From Lachnospiraceae bacterium UBA7196 (lineage in GTDB: Bacteria > Bacillota > Clostridia > Lachnospirales > Lachnospiraceae): DNA of 64,000 bases. The DNA lies in the NCBI GenBank assembly GCA_002490835.1, contig DKUU01000006.1, forward strand, positions 62,001 through 126,000, in the 5' to 3' direction. The position numbers and the translations under genes were made by a program. The notes under the pieces were generated by a model. It searched no databases. It had not been told where the DNA came from and saw only the letters and a list, made by a program, of their open reading frames with translations. Of the stretch, positions 26,690 to 36,902 are shown one piece after another; positions within the stretch are counted from its first letter, which is position 1, and each line of letters starts with the position of its first letter.

Positions 26690-27814
26690 CTAGTTATTAA
26701 TTTGTGGTGTGTCAAAGCTGATATTTAAATCCACATCCCCCTTGATGCCGGAAACCCTGCCCTTATTGGTGTACTGCCAAATCTCAAAATCGTAAGGGTA
26801 ATAATAAACGTCATCATAGTAGGCAAACCACTTGTCGTACGCCTCCAGCTCTTTGATGTCAAGCATCAGCATAAAGGTTTTCAGGTTGCCGTAGATCATC
26901 GGCGTATAGCCTGCTTCCTTGATCTTTTCACAAAAGGCGATACAGGCTTTGGTGCGCTCTTCGCTGGTCAGATCATTCGCCCTCGCCTCAGCGCTCGTCA
27001 CCGCCTCCACATCCAGAACGATCGGATACTTCACTTCATAGGGTGTGATGGATTCCAGCACGAATGCCGCTTCCTCTTCCGCTTCCGCTACGGTCAGGGC
27101 CTGCGTAAAGAAATAAACGCCCACTTCGATATCATTTTTTAACGCTCCCTCGATATTCCGCTGAAAGGATTCATCCTCCATGATCTCGCCGGTCGTATAA
27201 CCCCTGATTCCCAGACGGATAAAAGCATACTCTACCTCGTCGTCCGCCACCTTCGCCCAGTCGATTTTATCCTGATACCGAGAGACGTCGATGCCCTTAT
27301 GGGAAACCCGTTCACCATCCTGATAATAGTGCATCACGCCGTCCTCATCCTTTTCAAAGGCTTCGGAATCATATGTATTTTTAGCCAGCTCCTCCAAGAT
27401 CGGGAAGAAATAATATCTCCCAGTATCCGCCACCACGATCTCTTCCGGGAAAAACGCGCGCAGCATATCCGTTGTACTCTCGCCGGAAGCCATACGCGCT
27501 TTTAATCTGGCAAGAAAATCCTCTTCTACATCCTTCTCTGTTTTCTCCTTCGCTTCCTCCACCGCAGTCTCGATCAGCGCGTCCACTTCTTCCTGACTGA
27601 AAGACGCCTCCTCCTCTAACCTGACATTCTCCAACTCGCTCACCATCTCGGCATTCGTCTGCTGGAGCGCCCGATATTGAAAGACCATCACCAGACAGAT
27701 CGTAATCGCTGTCAGGGTAACGATACACAGAAGAATGGAACCTGCCAAAATACTGTTTTCGCTTCTCTTCCGTTTCTTTTTGCGGCGCTTTCCCTGTATC
27801 TGATTTTCCTGCAT
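26690..27814 (-). CDS. Membrane-anchored GH25 lysozyme-like protein
   Basis: 374 residues. A basic N-terminus (GKRRKKKRKRSEN) and one membrane segment (ILAGSILLCIVTLTAITICL) are followed by a Glu-rich coiled-coil stretch (~55-110) and a glycoside hydrolase 25 domain (~165-374): KGIDVSRYQDKIDW, GVYFFTQALTVAEAEEEA, YPIVLDVEAV, YDKWFAYYDD. The Asp/Glu catalytic pair (DV near the start; LDVEAV) is present. It should cleave peptidoglycan at the outer face. The frame opens at a GTG, but ATG 27814 follows AAGGAG by five bases. Confidence 0.92.
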   Translation of the reverse strand: MQENQIQGKRRKKKRKRSENSILAGSILLCIVTLTAITICLVMVFQYRALQQTNAEMVSELENVRLEEEASFSQEEVDALIETAVEEAKEKTEKDVEEDFLARLKARMASGESTTDMLRAFFPEEIVVADTGRYYFFPILEELAKNTYDSEAFEKDEDGVMHYYQDGERVSHKGIDVSRYQDKIDWAKVADDEVEYAFIRLGIRGYTTGEIMEDESFQRNIEGALKNDIEVGVYFFTQALTVAEAEEEAAFVLESITPYEVKYPIVLDVEAVTSAEARANDLTSEERTKACIAFCEKIKEAGYTPMIYGNLKTFMLMLDIKELEAYDKWFAYYDDVYYYPYDFEIWQYTNKGRVSGIKGDVDLNISFDTPQINN

Positions 27815-27848
27815 AGACACTCCTTCACATTTTCAAATGCGTATGCTC

Positions 27849-28688
27849 TCACACACGCTCACTGAAATAGCTTTTGTACCCTTCCCCGAAGACCTCCGTC
27901 GCACTGGTGATGATCGTAAAGGATTCGGGATCTTCCTGTTTAACGATCTCCTCCGCCCGTGGAGATACCTGTTTTTTCACCACGCATAAAATGACTTTCT
28001 TGTTATCTCCACTATATGCGCCCTGCCCGTTTATATATGTCACACCGACAGCGAGCTGTTCCATCAGCCGCGCCGCGATCTTGTCCGCCTTACTGCTGAT
28101 GATATAGAGGAGTTTCGCCTCATCCCGGCCATATAACACGATGTCCATCACAAAAGAAGTCGTGATCGCGGAAATCGCCGCATACAGCGCCGCGTTCACA
28201 TCCCGGAACAAAATGCCGGAAAGCGTCACCACCAGCGCGTCCGCTATAAAAAATATTTTTCCCGTGCGCAGATGCGGAAACTTAAGCCGCAGCGCCTTGA
28301 CAACGATATCCATACCGCCCGTGGTGGCTCCCACACGGAAGATCACCCCCACGGAAACCGCCGTCAGGCTTCCTCCCGCCAGTGCTGCCAGCAAAATGTC
28401 ATCCGTCGCCGCACCAAGAGGCGCAAGCAGATTCGTAAAAACAGAAATCAAAGCCGTGGCATAGATGGACGACACCGTCAGTCCAATCCCAAATTTCCAA
28501 ACGGCAAAAATAAGGATCGGGATATTGAGCAGCATAATAAACGTACCTGTGCCCACCGGCAAAAACCTGCTTAAAATAATGGAAATACCGGTCACGCCGC
28601 CCGGCGCCATATTGTTAGGGTCTGTAAAAAGACTGACCCCTGCGGCATACAAAAATGCCGCTGCCGTTATGATAGCATACTTTTTCAT
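27849..28688 (-). CDS. YitT family membrane protein (DUF161 + DUF2179)
   Basis: 279 residues. Five or six membrane segments with the family N-terminus (FLYAAGVSLFTDPNNMAPGG) and GATTGGMDIVVKALRLK; the cytosolic C-terminal DUF2179 domain includes GVTYINGQGAYSGDNKKVIL. Function unknown; the family is common in Firmicutes. The longest frame would begin at 28784, but ATG 28688 (AGGTGGG upstream) gives the standard N-terminus MKKYAIITAAAF. Confidence 0.9.
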   Translation of the reverse strand: MKKYAIITAAAFLYAAGVSLFTDPNNMAPGGVTGISIILSRFLPVGTGTFIMLLNIPILIFAVWKFGIGLTVSSIYATALISVFTNLLAPLGAATDDILLAALAGGSLTAVSVGVIFRVGATTGGMDIVVKALRLKFPHLRTGKIFFIADALVVTLSGILFRDVNAALYAAISAITTSFVMDIVLYGRDEAKLLYIISSKADKIAARLMEQLAVGVTYINGQGAYSGDNKKVILCVVKKQVSPRAEEIVKQEDPESFTIITSATEVFGEGYKSYFSERV

Positions 28689-28823
28689 TTCAATAAGTCC
28701 CACCTTTTCCTCTGTACTGCTATCATGCCCGCTTTTCGCCCGTTCATGCCGCCGGAACGCAAATGCCGCTTCCGGCACTTTCATTTCATCTGCGGCACAC
28801 TGCCTGTTTTGTGTCTTTACAGC

Positions 28824-30047
28824 CTACACACTCGCCCGCACCAGTTTCGGCTGATAGCCCTGCTCCTCAAGCGCTTTGATGATCTGATTCTTATGCTCCG
28901 TGCCGTAAGCCTCCAGCGTGATCCTAAGCTCCACTGCCGCGTTTCTGTTGATGGAGACAAACTGGTTGTGGTCGAGCTTGATCACGTTTCCGCTCTGTTT
29001 CGCGATCACATCGGATACCCTTGACAGCTCGCCCGGCTTGTCCGGCAAAAGCACGGACACCGTAAAGATACGATCCCGCAGCACCAGTCCCTGCTGCACC
29101 ACGGAAGACATGGTGATCACATCCATATTGCCGCCGCTCAAGATGGATACCACCTTTTTCTTTTTCGCATTGAGATGCTTTAAGGCCGCCACCGTCAGCA
29201 GGCCGGAATTTTCCACCACCATCTTATGATTCTCCACCATATCGAGGAAGGCCACCACCAGCTCCTCATCCTCCACGGTGATGATATCGTCGAGATTTTT
29301 GCTCACAAAGGGGAATATCTTTTCACCCGGCGTCTTGACTGCCGTGCCGTCCGCAATGGTGTTGACCTGTTCCATGGTCTGCACCTTTCCCGCCTTGATG
29401 GACGCTTTCATGCAGGCCGCGCCCGCAGGTTCCACGCCGATGACCTTGATTTTGGGATTTAAGAGCTTCGCCAGTGTGGACACGCCGGTAGCAAGACCGC
29501 CGCCGCCGATCGGCACCAGAATATAGTCAACAAGGGGCAGTTCCTTGATGATCTCCATCGCGATGGTTCCCTGTCCGGTCGCCACATCCAGATCGTCAAA
29601 CGGGTGCACAAATGTATACCCTTTCTCCTTCGCCAGATCAAGCGCATAAGCACAGGCCTCGTCGTAGACGTCCCCGCTCAGGATCACCTCGGCCCCGTAG
29701 CTCTTTGTGCGGTTCACCTTGATCAGGGGGGTGGTATTTGGCATCACGATCACCGCCTTCACACCGTAGCACTTCGCGGCGTAGGCCACACCCTGCGCAT
29801 GGTTTCCCGCGGAAGCCGTGATCAGGCCCTTCGCCCGCTCATCTTCCGACAGCGTACTAATCTTGTAGTAGGCGCCCCGCAGCTTATAGGCTCCGGTTAG
29901 CTGCATATTCTCCGGCTTTAAATAGACTTTGTTCCCTGTCTGCGCGCTGAAATAGTCGCTGTAAACGAGCTTTGTCTCAGAGGCGACCTCCTTCACGATC
30001 TCGTATGCTTCCTCAAACTTATCTAACGTCAGATCCTTCGTACTCAT
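28824..30047 (-). CDS. ilvA: Threonine ammonia-lyase (threonine dehydratase)
   Basis: 407 residues. PLP enzyme converting threonine to 2-oxobutanoate. PLP lysine in QLTGAYKLRGAYYKI, phosphate-binding loop PIGGGGLATGVS. The C-terminal ~75 residues form one ACT-like domain (RIFTVSVLLPDKPGELSRVS). This length and single ACT domain fit the TdcB/short IlvA group. It lies 19 bases after ftsY on the same strand and may be co-transcribed. Confidence 0.93.
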   Translation of the reverse strand: MSTKDLTLDKFEEAYEIVKEVASETKLVYSDYFSAQTGNKVYLKPENMQLTGAYKLRGAYYKISTLSEDERAKGLITASAGNHAQGVAYAAKCYGVKAVIVMPNTTPLIKVNRTKSYGAEVILSGDVYDEACAYALDLAKEKGYTFVHPFDDLDVATGQGTIAMEIIKELPLVDYILVPIGGGGLATGVSTLAKLLNPKIKVIGVEPAGAACMKASIKAGKVQTMEQVNTIADGTAVKTPGEKIFPFVSKNLDDIITVEDEELVVAFLDMVENHKMVVENSGLLTVAALKHLNAKKKKVVSILSGGNMDVITMSSVVQQGLVLRDRIFTVSVLLPDKPGELSRVSDVIAKQSGNVIKLDHNQFVSINRNAAVELRITLEAYGTEHKNQIIKALEEQGYQPKLVRASV

Positions 30048-30066
30048 TTCCGCTCCCTCTTTCTTT

Positions 30067-31017
30067 TTATTCTTCCGCTTCTTCCGCCTCTTTCACATCA
30101 AAGAGCGCGTCCACAAACTGATCGGCGTCAAACTTCTGCAAATCCTCGATCGACTCGCCCACGCCAATGTATTTCACAGGCACCTGCAGCTCCGACTGCA
30201 CCGCCACCGCGATACCACCCTTTGCCGTCCCGTCGAGCTTCGTTAAGATAATGCCCGTCACATTCGACACCTCCGCGAACTCTCTGGCCTGCTGCAGGGC
30301 GTTCTGCCCTGTGGTGCCGTCTAAGACTACGAGGTTTTCTCTGTGAGCGTTCGGAAATTCCCGTTCAATGATACGGTCGATTTTCTTAAGCTCCTCCATC
30401 AGGTTCTTTTTATTATGGAGCCGTCCGGCCGTATCGCATAAGAGTACGTCCGCCTTTCTGGCCTTGGCCGCATTCACGGCGTCAAAGATCACGCTGGCAG
30501 GGTCCGCGCCCTCCGCACCGCCAATCAGGTCCACGCCTGCCCTTGCCGCCCAGGCCGAAAGCTGCTCTCCTGCCGCCGCGCGAAAGGTATCCGCCGCCGC
30601 GATCAGCACCTTCCTGCCCTGACTCTTGAGCTGCCCGGCCAGTTTACCGACGGTGGTCGTCTTGCCGACGCCGTTGACGCCGATCACCAGCACCACAGAC
30701 TGCTCTTTCTCAAAGTCATAGGCTGCCTCGCCCACCTGCATCTGTTCCTTGATATTACGGATCAGGTATTCCCGGCAGGCCGCCGGTTCCTTGATATGGT
30801 TCTCCTTTACCTGCTGCCGCAGCTTCGTGACGATCTCATCCGTGGCCGCGACGCCGATATCGCCCATGATGAGGATTTCTTCCAATTCCTCGTAAAAATC
30901 CTCGTCAATACTGGAAAAGCCGCCGAAAACAGCGTCGATCCCGTGTACGATATTGTCTCTGGTCTTGGTGAGGCCGTCCCGCAGCCTGCCAAAGAAACCT
31001 TTTTTCTCTTCACTCAT
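30067..31017 (-). CDS. ftsY: Signal recognition particle receptor FtsY
   Basis: 316 residues, lacking the long acidic A domain of E. coli FtsY, as usual in Firmicutes. GTPase motifs: GVNGVGKTTTVGKLAG, DTAGRLHNKKNLMEEL, TKLDGTAKGG. The receptor partner of the SRP GTPase encoded at 14062. It follows smc, a conserved order, with RBS AGAAAGG. Confidence 0.97.
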   Translation of the reverse strand: MSEEKKGFFGRLRDGLTKTRDNIVHGIDAVFGGFSSIDEDFYEELEEILIMGDIGVAATDEIVTKLRQQVKENHIKEPAACREYLIRNIKEQMQVGEAAYDFEKEQSVVLVIGVNGVGKTTTVGKLAGQLKSQGRKVLIAAADTFRAAAGEQLSAWAARAGVDLIGGAEGADPASVIFDAVNAAKARKADVLLCDTAGRLHNKKNLMEELKKIDRIIEREFPNAHRENLVVLDGTTGQNALQQAREFAEVSNVTGIILTKLDGTAKGGIAVAVQSELQVPVKYIGVGESIEDLQKFDADQFVDALFDVKEAEEAEE

Positions 31018-31094
31018 AGATTACCTTTCTTACATTACTCCAACCAATCAATTACAATGCTTCTCTATTTCAATCAACTGTACAATCATAAAAC

Positions 31095-34000
31095 TTAATC
31101 ATCAAGCTCCTTGTCGATCAGATTTACGCTCACCAGCGTCGAGACTCCCTTCTCCTGCATGGTGATGCCGTAGAGCCTGTCCGCCTTTTCCATCGTGCCG
31201 CGCCTGTGCGTAATTACGATAAACTGTGTACTTTTTGTCAGCTTATGCAGGTATTTCGCAAAGCGGGTCACATTGTTCTCGTCTAAAGCCGCCTCGATCT
31301 CGTCCAATAGACAGAAGGGCGAGGGCTTTAAGTTCTGGATGGCAAACAAAAGACAGATCGCCGTCAGTGATTTCTCGCCGCCGGACATCTGCATCATGTT
31401 GACCAGCTTCTTGCCCGGAGGCTGTGCGATCACAAGGATGCCCGCCTCCAGCACATCCTCATCTTCTATCAGTTCCAGCGACCCCTTACCGCCGCCGAAC
31501 AGTTCCTTAAATACTTTATCAAATTCTCGGTTGATCTGGGCGAATTTCTCATTAAACTGCTTGCGCATGGAAGTATCAAGCTCTTCAATGATGCCAAGCA
31601 GGGTCTTTTCCGCCTCCACCAGATCGTCGTGCTGGGTCTTTAAGAAGGTGTAGCGCTCCATCAGGTTCCGATAATCCTCGATGGCGTTTACATTCACGTC
31701 GCCGAGTTTCCTGATCTCGTCCTTCAGGCCGCCGATCTGTTTCTTCATGGCGGGCAGGTCGTTCATCTCCTCGTTCTTTAAGCCCTCCGCGTCGGAGAGC
31801 GTGATTTCGTACTCGTCCCACATATAGTTGATCTGGGACTCGATGGACTCCTCCATCCGCTCCTTCTGGGCATTCAGGCGGTAAACTTCCTTGTCAAGCG
31901 CCGTCATGCGTTCGGAGAGTTCTTCTCTGGAAGCAAAGAAATTCTTCTGCTTACCGGCAAGTTCCTCCTTGCTCTCCATATCCTCTTTGAGCTTCTTCTC
32001 CGCATCGGTCTGCGCCGTGTGGGAAGCCGCGATGGTGCGCTCGATCTCTAAGATATTTTCCTTCTTGCGCTCCACCTCTTCCTTGCCAAGATGCAGGCCT
32101 TCCTTCACCTCGGCAAGTTCCGCCGCATAACGCTCCCTCTCGCCGTCCACACGCTCTAAGTTCTGCCGCTTGAAATCTGCGCTCTGGCGCATCTTCTCCA
32201 CTTCCACGTCCCACTCGGAGACTTTGGCTGCCTGCTCCGACTCCTGCGTGCGCTTCTCTTCGAGCTGCGTCTGAAACTCCGCGATCTGGGTCTCTACATT
32301 CTTCTCCAGCGCCTCGGAATCGGACAGTTCCTTCGCCGCCCCGTCCTTGCCTTCCCTAATCTCCCTGATCTGCGTCTCGATATCCTGCTCCTCGGTCTTT
32401 AACTCGCCAAAACCCTCGGTCGTCTCGTGCTTTTTCTCCTCCGCCTGCATGACGCTCATTCTGGCGGTATTCTGCTCGATGAATTTGCGCTGAATCTGCC
32501 CCTTGACGTCCTCGATCTCAAGACGCAGCTTATTACGGCCCTTCTTGGTGTCCTCGATCTCGTTTAAGAGCCTGTCGATCTCCTTTACGTACTCTTTTAC
32601 CTTCTTTTCCAGTTCCTCCATCTCCCTACGTCTGCCGAGAAGATTGGAATTATTCTTGAAGGCGCCGCCGCTGATCGCGCCGCCGGGTACTAAAAGTTCG
32701 CCCTCCAGCGTCACCATACGAATGCCGTAATCGAATTTCTTTGCGATCTTCACCGCATTATCCACGTTATCAACTACCATAATGCGGCCCAACATCGCCT
32801 TGGCCACATTGCGGTATTTTTTCTCGATCTTTACCAGCGCGTCGGCCATGCCCACCACGCCCTTTTCATTCAGGGCCTCCGGGTTCTTAAACTCCTGCGG
32901 ATGGGTGATGCTCGTAAGCGGCAAAAAGGTCGCACGCCCTGCTCTGGCTTTCTTTAAGAAGCCGATCATCCGCTTGGCGGTCTCCTCGTCTTCGGTGACG
33001 ATATTCTGGATATTTCCGCCGAGTGCCGTCTCGATCGCCGTCTCATACTTGGCATCCACCTGAATGATATCCGCTACTACGCCGATGATGCCCTTCTCGC
33101 TGTCCTTCTTTTCCATGACGGCCTTGACGCTGCCGCCGTAGCCCTCGTAGCGCTCCGTCAGGTTAGAGAGCGCTTCCAGCTTGGATTTCTGCTGGTGGTA
33201 AAGTACCTGCGTATCCCGAAGCTTTTGATCTTTGGCCGCCAGTTCGTCGCGCACGCCGACAAGCCGCTCCTCCATCAGCTCCTGCTTTTCCGTCAGTTCC
33301 TTGATCGACGCGGTAATGGCGTCAAACTCTTCCTCCAGCTTTTTGATGGTCTCGGTCTGTTCCGCCTCGTCGGACTTTGCCCGCAGCAGTCTGGAATTGA
33401 GCTCCGCCTTGCGGATGTTCACCTGCTCTAACATGGTGTCAAAACGGCCCAGCTTCGATTTGATGGTCGCCCTGTTGTTAAGGGCTTCTATGATGGTATT
33501 CTTCCCGCTTTCGATATGATTATTTAAGGTCTCGATCTCGCTCTGGGTCGTCTCTAAGAGCGTTCTGGCCTGACTGCGCTCCTCTTCTAACGCCGCCAGC
33601 TTCTCATCAATCTCCTGCTTCTCTAAAAGAATGGTCTCCCGCTCCTTATCCCGCTCGGCAAGCTGCTCGCCGATGCTGCGGATACGGCTCTGTAAATGCT
33701 CTTCATTGCCCTCTGCGGAGTGGATCTGCTCTTTTAAGACGTTGATCTCCCCTTCCAGCTTGGAGCGCATCACGCCCGTGTCCGTGAGGGTCGCTCTCGC
33801 CGCCTCGATCTGCTCGTCCAGCTCCTCGATCCTGCTCTGGATTTGCTCGTACTCCTCCTTGATGGACTCGTATTTCCCCGTCGTCTCCGCCAGATCTCCC
33901 GACGCGATGGCAAGTTTTTCGTCCACTTCCTTCAGTTGTCCGGTCACGCGTATATTTTCAAGCAAAAAAACATTTACGTCGAGTGTCTTTAACTCCTCCT

Positions 34001-34655
34001 TCTTGCGAAGATAGATTCTCGCCTTCTCCGCCTGCTTCTCCAAAGGCCCCGTCTGCTTTTCCAGCTCGGCAAGGATATCGTTTACACGCACAAGGTTCTG
34101 CTTCTCCGCTTCCAGCTTCTTTTGGGCCGCGTATTTCCTTCTCTTGAATTTTACGATGCCGGCCGCCTCGTCAAAAAGTTCCCTGCGTTCTTCCGGCTTG
34201 CCGCTAAGGATCTTATCGATCTGTCCCTGCCCGATGATGGAGTAGCCCTCCTTACCGATACCTGTGTCGTAGAAAAGCTCGTTCACATCCTTTAAGCGGC
34301 AGGGCGTACCGTTCAGCATATACTCGCTCTCACCTGAACGATAAAGCCTTCTGGAGACCGTCACTTCGTCGTAATCGATGGCCAGCTGGTGATCAGAATT
34401 ATCCAGCGTGATCGCCACATAGGCGTAGCCCAGCGGCTTTCTCATCTCCGTGCCGGAAAAGATCACATCCTGCATGGAGACGCCCCTAAGCTGCTTGATA
34501 CGCTGCTCGCCGAGAACCCAGCGGACAGCGTCCGCGACATTACTCTTACCGGAGCCGTTCGGTCCGACAATCCCTGTGATGCCGTTATGAAATTTGAAAT
34601 TGATCTTATTGGCAAAGGACTTAAATCCATGTACCTCTATACTTTTTAAATACAT
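31095..34655 (-). CDS. smc: Chromosome segregation/condensation ATPase SMC
   Basis: 1186 residues, full length. Walker A GPNGSGKSNVADAVRWVLG near the N-terminus, two long coiled coils (~170-500 and ~670-1010), a hinge (~515-650, including GGAISGGAFKNNSN), signature QMSGGEKSLTAICLLFAI and Walker B FCLLDEIEAALDENN. Forms the condensin core with ScpAB, whose genes are not in the window. It starts 10 bases after rnc. Confidence 0.98.
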   Translation of the reverse strand: MYLKSIEVHGFKSFANKINFKFHNGITGIVGPNGSGKSNVADAVRWVLGEQRIKQLRGVSMQDVIFSGTEMRKPLGYAYVAITLDNSDHQLAIDYDEVTVSRRLYRSGESEYMLNGTPCRLKDVNELFYDTGIGKEGYSIIGQGQIDKILSGKPEERRELFDEAAGIVKFKRRKYAAQKKLEAEKQNLVRVNDILAELEKQTGPLEKQAEKARIYLRKKEELKTLDVNVFLLENIRVTGQLKEVDEKLAIASGDLAETTGKYESIKEEYEQIQSRIEELDEQIEAARATLTDTGVMRSKLEGEINVLKEQIHSAEGNEEHLQSRIRSIGEQLAERDKERETILLEKQEIDEKLAALEEERSQARTLLETTQSEIETLNNHIESGKNTIIEALNNRATIKSKLGRFDTMLEQVNIRKAELNSRLLRAKSDEAEQTETIKKLEEEFDAITASIKELTEKQELMEERLVGVRDELAAKDQKLRDTQVLYHQQKSKLEALSNLTERYEGYGGSVKAVMEKKDSEKGIIGVVADIIQVDAKYETAIETALGGNIQNIVTEDEETAKRMIGFLKKARAGRATFLPLTSITHPQEFKNPEALNEKGVVGMADALVKIEKKYRNVAKAMLGRIMVVDNVDNAVKIAKKFDYGIRMVTLEGELLVPGGAISGGAFKNNSNLLGRRREMEELEKKVKEYVKEIDRLLNEIEDTKKGRNKLRLEIEDVKGQIQRKFIEQNTARMSVMQAEEKKHETTEGFGELKTEEQDIETQIREIREGKDGAAKELSDSEALEKNVETQIAEFQTQLEEKRTQESEQAAKVSEWDVEVEKMRQSADFKRQNLERVDGERERYAAELAEVKEGLHLGKEEVERKKENILEIERTIAASHTAQTDAEKKLKEDMESKEELAGKQKNFFASREELSERMTALDKEVYRLNAQKERMEESIESQINYMWDEYEITLSDAEGLKNEEMNDLPAMKKQIGGLKDEIRKLGDVNVNAIEDYRNLMERYTFLKTQHDDLVEAEKTLLGIIEELDTSMRKQFNEKFAQINREFDKVFKELFGGGKGSLELIEDEDVLEAGILVIAQPPGKKLVNMMQMSGGEKSLTAICLLFAIQNLKPSPFCLLDEIEAALDENNVTRFAKYLHKLTKSTQFIVITHRRGTMEKADRLYGITMQEKGVSTLVSVNLIDKELDD

Positions 34656-34664
34656 ATGTACCTC

Positions 34665-35381
34665 TTATTCCGCATCCGCATCGGGAATCCGCTGCTTCTT
34701 TTTTCTGGCAAGGAGCGCCTGATAAGCGGCCTGCTGCTCCGCCGCCTTTTTGGAATGACCGCTTCCCACTCCTACCAGCTCTTCTCCCACATAAGCCTCC
34801 ACATCAAAGATCTTGTCGTGCTGGGGGCCTTCCTCCCTCACGAGCCGATAAGACAGCGAGCCGTTGTTCTCCTGCTGGACGATCTCCTGCAAGGTCGTCT
34901 TGGCATCATAAAAAAGCCGCTTGTGTTCCAGATCGGTGAGTATATATTGATGGATAAAGATAGAAGCTTCTTCCAGACCGCCGTCCAGATAGATCGCGCC
35001 GATCAGCGCCTCCATCACATCGGAGACGATAGAATCCCGGCCCCTGCCCCCGGTGGTCTCCTCCCCTTTGCCAAGCAGGATAAAGCGCTCTAAGGAAATC
35101 TCTCTGGCACAGAAAGCAAGGGCCGGTTCACAGACCATGGAAGCGCGCAGCTTCGTCAGGCGCCCTTCCGAGTTTTCCCGCCTTTTACGGAAAAGGAAAT
35201 CGCTGGCCACCAGCTCAAGCACCGCGTCTCCCAGAAATTCCAAGCGTTCATAATCGCCATATTTATTGATCTTCATCTCATTTGCATAAGAGCTGTGCGT
35301 CAACGCCTGCCGCAGCAGTTGTTTGTCCTTGAAAAAATATCCGATTTTCTCCTCCAGCTCACCCAGCATTTCCTCTGTCAT
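34665..35381 (-). CDS. rnc: Ribonuclease III
   Basis: 238 residues. RNase III signature ERLEFLGDAVLELV, second metal-binding region SDVMEALIGAIYLDGG, and a C-terminal double-stranded-RNA-binding domain (ending SGHSKKAAEQQAAYQALL). Processes rRNA and other duplex RNAs. The frame opens at 35432, but ATG 35381 has GGAG seven bases upstream and gives the usual N-terminus. It lies between acpP and smc. Confidence 0.97.
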   Translation of the reverse strand: MTEEMLGELEEKIGYFFKDKQLLRQALTHSSYANEMKINKYGDYERLEFLGDAVLELVASDFLFRKRRENSEGRLTKLRASMVCEPALAFCAREISLERFILLGKGEETTGGRGRDSIVSDVMEALIGAIYLDGGLEEASIFIHQYILTDLEHKRLFYDAKTTLQEIVQQENNGSLSYRLVREEGPQHDKIFDVEAYVGEELVGVGSGHSKKAAEQQAAYQALLARKKKQRIPDADAE

Positions 35382-35439
35382 AAAAAATCTCCAATCAGCA
35401 CATCCGTGTGATTTTTCACACTGCCTCCGCATAAAATTA

Positions 35440-35460
35440 CCCCTTCTTTTTCAGAAGGGG
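35440..35460 (-). terminator. Hairpin between acpP and rnc
   Basis: CCCCTTC/GAAGGGG 7-bp stem with a 7-base loop, followed on the minus strand by TAATTTTATG. A weak terminator or attenuator that would raise acpP relative to rnc-smc expression; acyl carrier protein is needed in large amounts. Confidence 0.5.
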
Positions 35461-35468
35461 CTTTCCGC

Positions 35469-35699
35469 TTACTCCCTGCTGCTCTTGATCAACTCCACAG
35501 CCTCCCCCACTGTCGTGATACGCTCCGCCTTCTCGGCCGGTATCTCGATCTGAAAGGCATCCTCAATCCCCATGATGATCTGATAGACATCCAGAGAATC
35601 CGCCCCCAGATCATCCAAAAAAGTGGTGTTTTCCGTAATCTCTCTGGGATCCACGTTCAATATCCCGGCTATCACTTCCTGTAACTTTTCCAGTTCCAT
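35469..35699 (-). CDS. acpP: Acyl carrier protein
   Basis: 76 residues. The phosphopantetheine serine is in LGADSLDVYQIIMGIEDAF. Carries acyl chains in type II fatty acid synthesis. It follows plsX by 67 bases, the common plsX-acpP-rnc arrangement. Confidence 0.97.
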   Translation of the reverse strand: MELEKLQEVIAGILNVDPREITENTTFLDDLGADSLDVYQIIMGIEDAFQIEIPAEKAERITTVGEAVELIKSSRE

Positions 35700-35766
35700 C
35701 TCAAAACCAACCTCATTACCTGATAAAGCGCTTTCGCTTTCAGTATCTTTTTCGCTGCCTCTGTTT

Positions 35767-36780
35767 TCAGGCTTCCTGATTCGCGACCTTTTCCTTGATC
35801 TTTTCGCTGATCTTCTGCTCCGTAAACGTGATACATTGCAGGATCGAATTTCTGATTTCGTTTGCTTTAGAACTGCCGTGGGTCTTTACCACCAGCCCCT
35901 TTAATCCCAAAAGTGGCGCGCCGCCATACTGCTCTAAATCGAAGGCTTTGAGCGTCGTCTTCAGCGCAGGCTTCACTAAGAGCGCACCGATCTTACTGCG
36001 CAGAGAGGTCATCATCCCCTCCTTCACCTTGCTTATCAGGGTCAGTCCCACGCCCTCGTAGGTCTTTAGGATCACATTGCCTACAAAAGCCTCGCAGACG
36101 ATCACATCCGCTGCGCCTGCCGGAATATCTCTGGCCTCCACGCTTCCGATGAAATTGATATCAGGGCAATTCTTTAACAGCGGGAAAGTCTCCTTCACAA
36201 GGGCGTTGCCCTTCTCCTCCTCCGCACCGATGTTCACAATACCGACCTTCGGGTTTTTTACCCCCATCACATATTCCATATAGACCGAACCCATCTTTGC
36301 AAACTGTACCAGATGAGAAGGCCTTGCGTCCACGTTCGCGCCGCAGTCAATCAAAAGGGAGCAGCCCGTCGCTGTCGGGATGAGCGGCGCAAGAGGCGGT
36401 CTCTCCACCCCCTTGATGCGGCCGACGATGACCTGCCCGCCCACCAGCGTCGCGCCGGTAGAGCCCGCCGACACATAGGCATCACAGCTGCCATCCTTCA
36501 CCAATGTAAGCGCTTTTACGAGGGAAGAATCCTTTTTCGTACGGATCGCCATCACGGGCGGCTCCGCCGTCTCTATAATCTCGGAAGCATGAACAACCTC
36601 GATCTGCTCTTTCGGATAGGTATAGCCGGCAAGCTCCTTTTCCAGAACATCCTGCTGCCCTACGAGATATACCTTTACCTTATTGCTCTCGCAGACCGCC
36701 TCCACGGCACCTTTCACCGTCTCCACAGGCGCGTTATCACCGCCCATGGCATCCACTGCCACCTTTACCCATTCGCTCAT
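35767..36780 (-). CDS. plsX: Phosphate acyltransferase PlsX
   Basis: 337 residues. Starts with the family motif VAVDAMGGDNAPVETVKGAV; also ALVKETFPLLKN and EGVGLTLISKVKEG. Converts acyl-ACP to acyl-phosphate for PlsY in phospholipid synthesis, so it works with the neighbouring acpP product. Confidence 0.97.
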   Translation of the reverse strand: MSEWVKVAVDAMGGDNAPVETVKGAVEAVCESNKVKVYLVGQQDVLEKELAGYTYPKEQIEVVHASEIIETAEPPVMAIRTKKDSSLVKALTLVKDGSCDAYVSAGSTGATLVGGQVIVGRIKGVERPPLAPLIPTATGCSLLIDCGANVDARPSHLVQFAKMGSVYMEYVMGVKNPKVGIVNIGAEEEKGNALVKETFPLLKNCPDINFIGSVEARDIPAGAADVIVCEAFVGNVILKTYEGVGLTLISKVKEGMMTSLRSKIGALLVKPALKTTLKAFDLEQYGGAPLLGLKGLVVKTHGSSKANEIRNSILQCITFTEQKISEKIKEKVANQEA

Positions 36781-36856
36781 ATGTTTCTCCGATCCGCAGT
36801 CATCACCACAATTTAAAATTTCTTTTCATCCTTTTAATAATACTAAATATGCGCGC

Positions 36857-36893
36857 AAAAATCAAGGCTCTTCGAGAAGTCCCGAAAAGCCTT
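36857..36893 (-). terminator. Intrinsic terminator between rpmF and plsX
   Basis: Minus strand stem AAGGCT.TTCG with CGAA.AGCCTT, then GATTTTTGCG. It sits 10 bases past the rpmF stop, so the strong upstream promoter would serve mostly yceD-rpmF, with partial read-through into plsX. Confidence 0.7.
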
Positions 36894-36902
36894 TCGCACC
36901 GA